Assembly: GCA_963575745.1 (NCBI GenBank) | Contig: CAUYUJ010015727.1 | Coordinates: forward strand, 963,320-1,023,344 | DNA from: Prorocentrum cordatum | Lineage: Eukaryota > Sar > Dinophyceae > Prorocentrales > Prorocentraceae | Length of the DNA: 60,025 nucleotides | Reading direction: 5' to 3' | Shown: one piece after another, positions 32,008-41,235 of the stretch | How the letters are laid out: every line of letters starts with the position of its first letter | How positions within the stretch are numbered: position 1 is the stretch's first letter | Notes under the pieces: model-generated | Seen by the model: only the letters and a program-made list of their open reading frames with translations | What the model was told of the DNA's origin: nothing | Database searches by the model: none | Position numbers and translations under genes: made by a program

Positions 32008-33648
32008 CTAGGTGCCCCGGCCGCGGCCCTTGGCCGCGGCCTGCCTCTCCCACGTGGCCGGGTCGCCCCCGCCGCCGTGGTTGAGCTTCGCCTGGAGCCT
32101 CGAGAGCTCCGCCGCCTGCTGCTTGATCTTCGTCTCCATCGCCGCCGCGGACGCCGAGCCCCCGCCGCCGCCAGCTGGTGGCAGCCCGCGGGAAGCCAGG
32201 CGCTCCTCGCGGAGCTTGCGCCTCTCCTTGAGCACCGCCGACTCGCGGTGCAGCTCGTCCGAGATGTGGGCCTGCAGCTCCGGGGCCACCATGAGCAGCC
32301 CCCTCGTCTCGGCCGCCCCCATGTAGAGGAACTCGTCCTCCGCCGTGTCGTCCAGGAGTGGGCGCCCAAGCGCGCGCCCCCTGTGCCTCCACTCCGTCAT
32401 CTGAGCCCGCCTGAGCATAAGCTCGAAGCTGGCCAATTCCCCAATGTTCAACTAATCAAAGGTAATGGCCAACTCCAACACACGCATGCACAATTCGTGC
32501 TCGGATGCCCCCACGTCGGCGGTCGTGAGACCGCACTCGGCCTTCCATTTCGTATGCCTCGAGCGTGGGTGGCTGTCCTGGTCGCCCACGAACTTGGCGC
32601 ACCAGACCGCCGTGCGCGGACCGCGCACGGGCCACTCCCGCCACGCCGTCTCCGTGAGCGTCTTGAGCGAGTCCTTGAAGTGCCGCTTGCGCACCCCCTC
32701 GACCTCCACGAGCGGGAGGAGCCTGGCGTCCACCTCCGTGTCGTCCTCGGGCGAGGCCTTCTCGACCTCCTTCAGCAGCAGCAGCTCGCCCTCCTGCGAC
32801 GCCAGCGCGAAGCCCCCCGCGGTGCAGTACTCGTCCACGTCGTAGTCCTGCAGCGGGCGGTGCTGGAGCGTCGGGCCGCTGGCAGACTGCACCTGCCAGC
32901 GCATCCCCACCGCGGACGGCAGGGCCCCCGAGCCGCTCGCAAAGCTACTCGGAGGAGCTCCCCCAGCCAAGCCCGCGCCAACTGGAAGTGGCCCCTTCTT
33001 GCTCATCCGGCGCAGCACGGGTACCGTCTTGTCCGCCACCTGCGGTGCTGTTCCGAACAAGGAGTCGCCCAGCGCGAACTCCAGCGCGTCGACGAACTCC
33101 TCCGGCGTCGGGGCCCACTCCTGACCGTAGATCCTGCCTCCTGCTCGCCAGGTCCTCCCGAACTGCCAGGGCCCGGTCCGCTCGGGCAGGCCCATCTGAT
33201 CGCACGGCGCCGATCCCCGGACTCCCGGGGCTCGAGGACGTGAATGTAAACGTCCCCGTCCGGCGTGAGTGCGTACCAGATGTTCCCGTTCTTGCCCGCT
33301 GCTCTCAGACCAGTCATCTGGAGGTCGCTCTCGGCGTCGGCGGTCGTGCCAGGACACAAGAGCACGCGGGTCTGCCACTCCTCTCCGTCTTTCCAGAGCA
33401 CGCCGATCCTCTGAACAGCTCGCCATGCGGCCACGGCTGACCGCCAGGGCTTTGCAGCAGAGGCAGCCCCCGATGCAGCCCAGTAGCAGCCCGCCGACGA
33501 AGAGGAACGAGAAGGCCACCCTCAGGTCGCCGATACTATTTGCGATCACCACACAGTTGCCAGCCTGGCTCGCCCACTGAGACGCGAGCCCGCCAGCGAC
33601 GGCAGCCAACTGATGCGCCCCCGAGAGAATGTGCCCGAGTGATTGCAT
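32008..33648 (-). pseudogene. ORF1 (Gag-like) of the YR element
   Basis: The first ORF, with ATG at 33648, 23 nt after the SL-like end of A1. Near the N-terminus is a hydrophobic Gly-rich segment (FSFLFVGGLLLGCIGGCLCC), a likely membrane helix. The middle part (VLLCPGTTADAESDLQM, WYALTPDGDVYIHVLEP) lies in another frame, so two compensating shifts occur near 33430 and 33210. The C-terminal part has WREWPVRGPRTAVWCAKFV and, after an in-frame TAG at 32452-32454, ELASFELMLRRAQMTEWRHR and a coiled-coil-like Arg/Glu region. Similar proteins are common in dinoflagellates, from memory. The role in particle or RNA binding is inferred from position. No zinc knuckle is seen. Confidence 0.75.
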
Positions 33649-33671
33649 ATGCAGTGGCCGCAAAGTACAAG

Positions 33672-33755
33672 CTTGAGCAGTAATGGTTACGGACACACGT
33701 CCGTCCCTTGTCGGCTTGCTGACTTCTGCACAACGTGTTTAATTACAAACCGCCA
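33672..33755 (-). repeat. Terminal repeat A1 (with SL-like end)
   Basis: The 84-bp outer 5' end of the element. On minus it contains a hairpin (ACGGAC-GTGT-GTCCGT at 33689-33704) and ends with TCCGTAACCATTAC then TGCTCAAG, 18 of 22 matches to the SL. Similarity to A2 stops exactly at the SL-like end. Confidence 0.92.
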
Positions 33756-33868
33756 GTAAACATATACATCTACAAATACATGTATATTTGCACATATGTA
33801 TAGATATACTTACACATACACCTATATATATATATATACAGTGTGGTGGGGATCAGCGGTCTAAATCT
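33756..33868. other. AT-rich 5' flank of the YR element
   Basis: CATATACAT words and a (TA)n run at 33822-33837. ATATACAT-like sequence also lies at the other element border (27247-27258), a possible AT-rich target preference. Confidence 0.6.
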
Positions 33869-34037
33869 CACGCAGACGATAAAACGATAAGACGATAAGA
33901 CGACATAAGACGATATGCCGATAAGACGATAAAGGGGCAGCATACGATAAGACGATAAGACGATAAGACGATATAGGACCACACCAGACGATAAGACGAT
34001 AAGACGATAAAACCAGCTTGTCTTATCGTCTCATCGT
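33869..34037. repeat. CGATAAGA array with an inverted end
   Basis: GACGATAAGACGATAAGACG repeats to about 34015, then the reverse complement TCTTATCGTCTCATCGTC. The same unit recurs, mostly inverted, at 35085-35200 and 35485-35650. Confidence 0.92.
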
Positions 34038-34270
34038 CTGATGATGGTGACAACGACGACCACGAGGACGCTGATGATGGTGATGGTACCGCTGATGGTG
34101 ATAGTGACGCTCATGGCGATGAAAATCATAAATGGTGATGGTTGTGATGATGGTGATGGCGGCGATGATTGATGGTGATGCTTGTGATGATGGCGAGGAT
34201 GGTGATGGACGAAGATCATGGTGCACATGGGTGTTATGACAGTGGTGATGGTGAGGGTGCTGGTGAAACA
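34038..34270 (+). repeat. GATGGT-type trinucleotide region
   Basis: Interrupted GAT/GGT repeats, strongly purine-biased on plus. Confidence 0.85.
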
Positions 34271-34530
34271 ACTTGATGATGGAAATTGCGATTTGGACCT
34301 GCGTTTCAATGATTTTGGAAGCATTGAAACATATGCCGTACATCGTTGATGGTACGCCTGTGTACATACATGGTGCGCGGGTCTCAAGCGGAAGTGGCCT
34401 GACCACCTTAGCTCAGGGCATCTTGGAAACCAATATTGCGAGGACGTCTCGGGCGAAAGTGGCCTGAACACCATGGGGCAGGGAACCTTCGAGGTCAGAC
34501 TTGCGAGGATATCTCGGGCGAAAGTGGCCT

Positions 34531-34690
34531 GAGTGCCAGGACAGCCAGATTTCAACAAGGAACCCTGCGAGGTTTCAACCGGGGACATTTTCTGGCGCTG
34601 CCCTGAGTGCCAGGACAGCCAGATTTCAACAAGGAACCCTGCGAGGTTTCAACCGGGGACATTTTCTGGCGCTGCCCTGAGTGCAAGGAC
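34531..34690 (+). repeat. 74-bp tandem repeat
   Basis: Two identical units (34531-34604, 34605-34678) starting GAGTGCCAGGACAGCCAGAT and the start of a third. The word CTGCGAGGTTTCAAC also occurs in the 399-bp duplication. Confidence 0.95.
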
Positions 34691-34734
34691 AACCAGAAAA
34701 AGTTAGCCAGCGTGGTGCAAGCAATCTACGTGGG

Positions 34735-34860
34735 CCAGTGCACGTGGTACCATCTATGTGGTGCATTCTGTGTGGTGCAGTCCATGTGGTGCAATCTATG
34801 TGGTTCAATATATGTGGGGCCGTCGATGTGTTGTAACCTATGTGGTGCAAGCTAAGTGGT
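34735..34860 (+). repeat. TGTGGTGCAATCTATG short repeats
   Basis: Six or seven degenerate 16-18-bp units leading into the duplication. Confidence 0.85.
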
Positions 34861-35607
34861 GCAATCTCTTGGACTCTTGGAGATACTTGCATGTACATGT
34901 ACAATGCTCTGCCCCCCGAGGCATCCCCCAATGTTGAGCGCTCTGAGGTTTCCACCGGGTGTCCTTCAATGCTGCGCCCTCCGAGGTTTCTACAATACGT
35001 TCTCCACTGCTGAGCCCTGCGAGGTTTCAACAGGCATTTCTCCAATACTGCCAACTGCCCCAGCGCCAACTGCAGATCAGCTCCCGACGATACGGCGATT
35101 AGACGATACGACGATAAGACGGTAAGACGCTATATGCATGCCCCTATATCGTCTTATCGTCTTATCGTCTTATCGTCTAGCGATGCCCTATATAGTCTTA
35201 TCGTCTTAATATGTGGGGCCGTCGATGTGTTGTAACCTATGTGGTGCAAGCTAAGTGGTGCAATCTCTTGGACTCTTGGAGATACTTGCATGTACATGTA
35301 CAATGCTCTGCCCCCCGAGGCATCACCCAATGTTGAGCGCTCTGAGGTTTCCACTGGGTGTCCTTCAATGCTGCGCCCTCCGAAGTTTCTACAATACGTC
35401 CTCCACTGCTGAGCCCTGCGAGGTTTCAACAGGCATTTCTCCAATGCTGCCAACTGCCCCAGCGCCAACTGCAGATCAGCTCCCGACGATACGGCGATTA
35501 GACGATACGACGATAAGACGGTAAGACGCTATATGCATGCCCCTATATCGTCTTATCGTCTTATCGTCTAGCGATGCCCTATATAGTCTTATCGTCTTAT
35601 CATCTTA
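34810..35607 (+). repeat. 399-bp tandem duplication
   Basis: 34810-35208 and 35209-35607 are about 98-99% identical, with five or so substitutions (for example CATCCCCC/CATCACCC). Each unit ends with CGATAAGA repeats in both orientations, which probably mediated the event. Confidence 0.95.
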
Positions 35608-35794
35608 TTATATTATATCGTCTTATCGTCTTATCGTCTTATCGTCTGGCTTTGAAATAACGACCCCTGTTTCTCATCACAATGTATATGTATATATAGA
35701 TAGACATACACGAATCTACCAGTATGCTTGCCTCCCCCCAGCACCCCCAAACGGCGGAGTGAGGGGGAGGAGGGGTGGTTCCCCCTTCAGCGTC

Positions 35795-36044
35795 CTTCTA
35801 TTCTCAGACCAAAACAACCCAACATACGCAGTGCTTCCTTGAACCGAGAGCGCCAAACACTGTGTATATTTGGTTGTTTTTAAAATTTTGAGGTCCGAGG
35901 AGCAAGGAAACCCAGTGTATGTTTTGGAGCTTTTGTTTGGTCTGAGGAGCAATGCAGCACTGTGTATGTTGTTGTGTTTATTTCTGTTTTGCAAGCCCCA
36001 GTGCTCGCCGGGACCCCCCGACGACTCCAGACCCAAAAAAAAAT
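35795..36044. repeat. Module M beside composite element B
   Basis: Contains GCGCCAAACACTGTGTAT, TCTGAGGAGCAA and AGCCCCAGTGCTCGC. Related modules in either orientation are at 38460-38800, 41060-41235 and 42896-43090, flanking elements B and C. Confidence 0.75.
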
Positions 36045-38446
36045 AGCCTGGCGAAGAACCCAACCATATGCAGTTGTCAGTACCGCAGCTGCGGGTGTCA
36101 TCTTCAGTGGAACTCCCCATAGGACCACGGAGCGTGTGATGGGGTGTTCCGAGATGGGTGCCGCTGGGGCATTCGGTGAAGCTCCCGATGGGGACATGAA
36201 ACACACGCGGGGCGTGCCGATATGGGTGGCGGAAACGCATGTGAGGGCCGCCACTGGGGCCTCCAGTGGAGCTCCCTATGGGTCCCCGAAACATGATGAT
36301 GCTGCTGCGGGGGGGGTGCCGGGATGGGTGGCAGAGACGCATGTAAGCGCCGCTACTGGGGCCTTCGGTGGAGCTCCCTATGGGGCCACGAAGCGCGTGA
36401 GGGGTGTACTGGGATGTGTGGCGGAGACGCATGTGAACGCCGCCACTGGGGCCTTCGGTGCAGCTCCCTATTGGGCCACGAAGCGTGTGAGGGGTGTGCC
36501 GAATTGGGTGCGGGTGGTGACGCATGCGGGCGGTGCCACTGGGGCCTTCGGTGGAGCTCCCAATAGGGCCACGAAACCTGTTGTTGTGAGGGGCGTGCCG
36601 GGATGGGTGGCGGGGACGCATGTGAGCGCGGCCGCTGGGGCCTTCGGTGGGGCTCCCTATGGGGCCACGAAACGTGTGAGAGGTGTGCCGAATTAGGTGG
36701 GTGTGTGTGACGCATGTGAGCGCCGCCGCTGGGGCCTCCGGTGGGTGATGGGGCCAAGAAACTTGTGACGGATGTGCCGAAGTGGGTGTGCGGGACGCAT
36801 GCGCATGTGAGCGCCGCCGCTGGGGCCTTCGGTGGAACTCCCTATGGGGCCACGAAACGTGTGAGGGGTGTGCCAAATTGGGTGTGCGTGACGCATGCGG
36901 GCGGCAGCACTGGGGCCTTTGGTGGAGCTTCCTATGGGGCCACGAAACGTGTGAGGGGTGTGCCGAATTCGGTGAGCGGGACGCATGCGGGCGGCAGCAC
37001 TGCTGCCTTCGGTGGGGCTCCCTATGGGGCCACGAAGCGTGTGAGGGGTGTGCCGAATTTGGTGCGAGGGACGCATGCGGGCGGCAGCACTGGGGCCGTC
37101 GGTGGAGCTCCCTATGGGGCCACGAAACGTGTGAGGGGTGTGCCAGATTTGTGTGCGCGGCACATGCGGGCGGCAGCACTGCGGCCTTCGGTGGGTTTCC
37201 CTATGGGGCCACGAAGCGTGTGAGGGGTGTGTGCCGAATTGGGTGTGCGTGACGCATGCGGCGGCAGCGCTGGGGCCTTCGGTGGGGTTCCCTATGGGGC
37301 CACGAAACGTGTGAGGGGTGTGTGCCGAATTCGGTGAGCAGGACGCATGCGGGCGGCAGCACTGCTGCCTTCGGTGGGGTTCCCTATGGGGCCACGAAGC
37401 GTGTGAGGGGTGTGCCCAAGTTGGTGTGCGTGACGCATGCGGGCGGCAGCGCTGGGGTTTTCGGTCAGGCTCCCTATGGGGCCACGAAACGTGTGAAGGG
37501 TGTGCCGAATTGGGTGTGCGTGACGCATGCGGGCGGCAGCACTGCGGCCTTCGGTGGGGTTCCCTATGGGGCCACGAAACGTGTGAGGGGTGTGCCGACT
37601 TGGGTGTGCGTGACGCATGCGGGCGGCAGCTGGGGCCTTCGGTGGGGCTCCCTATGGGGCCACGAAACGTGTGAGGGGTGTGCCGAATTGGGTGTGCGTG
37701 ACGCATGCGGGCGGCAGCACTGGAGCTTTCGGTGGGGTTCCCTATGGGGCCACGAAGCGTGTGAGGGGTGTGCCGAATTGGGTGCGGATGGTGACGCATG
37801 CGGGCAGTGTCACTGGGGCCTTCGGTGGAGCTCCCTATGGGGCCACGGAACGTGTGAGGGGTGTGCCGAATTGGGTGTGCGTGACGCATGCGGGCGGCAG
37901 CGCTGGGGCCTTCGGTGGGGCTCCCTGTGAGGCCACGAAGCGTGTGAGGGGTGTGCCGAATTGGGTGTGCGTGACGCATGCGGGCAGTGCCACTGGGGCC
38001 TTCGGTGGAGCTCCCTATGGGGCCACGAAACGTGTGAGGGGTGTGCCGACTTGGGTGTGCGTGACGCATGCGGGCGGCAGCACTGGCGCCTTCGGTGGGG
38101 CTCCCTATGAGGCCACGGAACGTGTGAGGGGTGTGCCGAATTGGGTGTGCGTGACGCATGCGGGCGGCAGCACTGGGGCCTTCGGTGGGGCTCCCTGTGG
38201 GGCCACGAAACGTGTGAGGGGTGTGCCGAATTGTGTGTGCGTGACGCATGCGGGCGGCAGCACTGGGGCCTTCGGCGGAGCTCCCTGTGGTGCCACGAAA
38301 CGTGTGAGGGGTGTGCCAAATGGATGATGATGATGACGATGATGATGGTGTGAGGAGGGAGGAAGGAGAAGGGGGAGGAGGAGCGGGAGCGGGAGCGGGC
38401 GCTGTCTCTTCAAAACGAGGACCCAACACCACAGGATGGTTGGGAA
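36045..38446 (+). mobile_element. Composite satellite-bearing element, copy B
   Basis: Left module at 36045 (AGCCTGGCGAAGAACCCAAC), about 24 monomers, a GAT run and purine tract (38323-38400), right module at 38404-38446. It has the same architecture as copies A and C but a different monomer variant. Confidence 0.75.
36110..38320 (+). repeat. About 90-bp satellite, about 24 units (element B core)
   Basis: Units share GGAGCTCCCTATGGGGCCAC and GTGTGAGGGGTGTGCCG with copy A, then differ (AATTGGGTGTGCGTGACGCA, GGGCGGCAGCACTGGGGCC). The period of about 90 bp, a multiple of three, leaves frames open for hundreds of codons on both strands. Confidence 0.96.
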
Positions 38447-38459
38447 CAAACAGACACAT

Positions 38460-38800
38460 TGTTTCTTGCATCGAGGGCGCCAAACACTGTGTATGTGTTT
38501 TGTTGGGGGGGGATGTTTGGTCTGAGGGGCAAGGAAACACTGTTGCTGTTGTTTGCTTCTTTGCTTGTTTGTTTATGTTTGGCTTTGGCAGCGCAGGTGC
38601 TTGGTGGGAGAGAGGCCCCTGCGAGCATTGGGGCTTCAAAACCAAGACAAACCCTACAACACCAAACATACACAGTGTTCCTTTGCTCCTCAGACCATAA
38701 AAACCCAAACGACCAAACACAATGTTTGGCGCTCTCGGAGCAAGGACGCACTATGTATGTTGTTTGTTGTTGTTCCCAGCCCTCCTTGGTTGGGTATTTG
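38460..38800. repeat. Module M, direct and inverted parts
   Basis: GCGCCAAACACTGTGTATG and TCTGAGGGGCAAGGAAACAC, followed by inverted blocks (GAGCATTGGGGCTTCAAAAC, ACACAGTGTTCC, AATGTTTGGCGCTCTCGG). Confidence 0.75.
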
Positions 38801-38879
38801 TTTTGAATCAGGGAGTGTGGTCTCCACCTTCCTTCCTCCCGCCTCCCTCCTGCCTCCTGCCTGCCTCCTCCTGCCTTGC

Positions 38880-40930
38880 CTGCGGTGGGCTGCGATCTGT
38901 GAAACTGTCGCCACTTTCGAGGACTGCTGGGGGGCCCAGCACAGCGACGCCACGCGCGGACCCAAGTAAGACCTCGCCATCCCTGGGGGCCTGCGATCTG
39001 TGAAACTGTCGCCACTTTCGAGGCCTGCTGGGGGGCCCAGCACAGTGACGCCACGCGCGGACCCAAATTAGACCTCGCCATCCCTGGGGGGCTGCGATCT
39101 GTGAAACTGTCGCCATTTTCGAGGCCTGCTGGGGGGCCCAGCACAGTGACGCCACGCGCGGACCCAAATTAGACCTCGCCATCCCTGGTGGGCTGCGATC
39201 TGCGAAACTGTCGCAACTTTCGAGGCCTGCTGGGGGGCCCAGCACAGTGACGCCACGCGCGGACCTAAACTAGACCTCGCCATCCCTGGGGGGCTGCGAT
39301 CTGCGAAACTGTCGCCACTTTCGAGGCCTGCTGGTGGGCCCTGCGGGGTGAAGCACCGCGAGGACCTGAGCGGGACCTCGCCGTCCCTGGGGGGCTGCGA
39401 TCTGCGAAACTGTCGCCGCTTTCCAGGGCTGCTGGTGGGTCCTGCGGAATGAGGCACCGCGCGGACCTGAGCGGGACCTCGCCGTCCCTGGGAGGCTGCG
39501 ATCCGCGAACGTGTCGCCACTTTCGAGGGCTGCCGGTGGGTCCTGCGGAGCCGAGGCACCGCGCGGACCTGAGCGGGACATCGCCGTTCCTGGGAGGCTG
39601 CGATCCGCGAAACCGTCGCCGCTTTCGGGTGCTGTTGGTGGGTCCCGCGGGGTGAGGCACCGCGCGGACCTGAGCGGGACCTCGCCGTCCCTGGGGGGCT
39701 GCGATCTGCGAAGCTGTCGCCACTTTCGAGGCCTGCTGGTGGGTCCTGCGGGGTGAGGCACCGCGCGGACCCAAACTAGACCTCGCCGTCCCTGGGGGCT
39801 GCGATCTGCGAAATTGCCCCTCTTTCGGGGGCTGCTGGTGGGGCCTGCGGGGTGAAGCACCGCGAGGACCTGAGCGGGACCTCGCTGTCACTGGGGGCTG
39901 CGATCTGCGAAATGTCGCCACTTTCGAGGGCTGCTGGTGGGTCCTGCGGAGTGAGGCACCGCACGGACCTGAGCGGGACCTCGCCGTCCCTGGGAGGCTG
40001 CGATCCGCGAACGTGTCGCCACTTTCGAGGGCTGCCGGTGGGTCCTGCGGAGCCGAGGCACCGCGCGGACCTGAGCGGGACATCGCCGTTCCTGGGAGGC
40101 TGCGATCTGCGAAGCTGTCGCCACTTTCGAGGCCTGCTGGTGGTTCCTGCGGAATGAGGCACCGCGCGGACCTGAGCGGGACCTCGCCGTCCCTGGGGGC
40201 TGCGATCTGCGAAATTGCCGCACTTTCGGGGGCTGCTGGTGGGACCTGCGGAGTGAGGCACCGCGCGGACCTGAGCGGGACCTCGCCGTCCCTGGGGGCT
40301 GCGATCTGCGAAATTGCCCCTCTTTCGGGGGCTGCTGGTGGGACCTGCGGAACGAGGCACCGCGCGGACCTGAGCGGGACATCGCCGTTCCTGGGAGGCT
40401 GCAATCTGCGAAACTGTCGCCACTTTTGAGGCCTGCTGGTGGTTCCTGCGGAATGAGGCACCGCGCGGACCTGAGCGGGACCTCGCCGTCCCTGGGGGGG
40501 CTGCGGTTTGCGAAACCGTCGCCACTTTCGAGGGCTGCTGGTGGGTCCTGCGGGGTGGGGCTTCGCGCGGCCCTGAGTGGGACCTCGCCGCCCCTGGGGG
40601 GGCTGCGATCTGCGAAACCGTCGCGACGTTCGAGGGCTGCTGGTGGGTCCTGCGGAGTGAGGCACCGCGCGGACCTGAGCGGGACCTAGCCGTCCTCGGG
40701 GGGGGTCTGCGATATGCGAAATGCCATCATTGTCGATGGCTGCTGGTGGTTCCTGCGGAATGAGGCACCGCGCGGACCTGAACGGGACCTCGCCGTCCCT
40801 GGGGGGCTGCGATCTGCGAAATTGTCGCCACTTTTGAGGGCTGCTGGTGGGTCCAGCGGAGCGAGACACCAGGCAGATCTGAGCGGGACATCACAATCCC
40901 TGGGGGGCTGCGGGCCTCACGAATGCCGCT
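38880..40930 (+). repeat. Family-8 satellite, about 20 units of 99-102 bp
   Basis: Units hold GGGGGGCTGCGATCTGCG, AACTGTCGCCACTTTCGAGG, CCTGCTGG and GGACCTGAGCGGGACCTCGC. The first four or five (to about 39335) form a homogeneous subtype with CCCAGCACAGTGACGCC. Later variants recur every 500-502 bp, i.e. every five monomers. Confidence 0.95.
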
Positions 40931-41059
40931 AGCAGAAGTATATGCGCCCATGACACTTCATCACCTCCGTATAACGTCTCCAGGGCTACTCATGCCCCGC
41001 ATTGCGCAGGGGTTGGGTACGTCGTCAGGGTAATTTGAGGGGGGGGTGACCGCGCCAGT

Positions 41060-41235
41060 GGTTGCTGGGAGAGAAGCCCCTGCGAGCATTGGGGCGTTTC
41101 AAACCAGAAAGCAGAAACCCGAAAAAACATACACAGTGTTTCCTCGCCCCGCAGACCCAACAAAACAAACAACCAAACATGCACAGTGTTTGACGCTCTC
41201 GGAGCAAAGAAACACTGTGTATGTGTGGTGTTTCG
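41060..41235. repeat. Module M, inverted, left of composite element C
   Basis: GCGAGCATTGGGGCGTTTC, AAACATACACAGTGTTTCCT, TGACGCTCTCGGAGCAAAG. Confidence 0.75.

Larger units (their letters stand above)
27258..33755 (-). mobile_element. YR retrotransposon with split direct repeats and a methyltransferase domain (PAT/Ngaro-type layout)
   Basis: On the minus strand the order is A1 (33755-33672), ORF1, RT, RNase H, tyrosine recombinase, C5-methyltransferase-like domain, B1 (27604-27498), A2 (27497-27414), a 49-bp GA-rich spacer, B2 (27364-27258). A1/A2 (84 bp, 4 differences) and B1/B2 (107 bp, about 3 differences) give the A1-ORFs-B1-A2-B2 pattern known from PAT and Ngaro YR elements, whose cDNA is thought to circularise and be integrated by the recombinase. 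No target duplication is obvious, as expected for YR elements. All coding regions carry stops or frame changes, so this copy is defective. Confidence 0.88.

Noticed and set aside
32077-33243. A 388-codon plus frame opposite ORF1
   Set aside because: Antisense shadow of GC-rich ORF1 codons; no family features.
36693-38720. A 675-codon minus frame and similar long frames across the 36-38 kb satellite
   Set aside because: The monomer is about 90 bp, a multiple of three, so frames stay open on both strands. The translation is a simple reiteration with no start context or domain.
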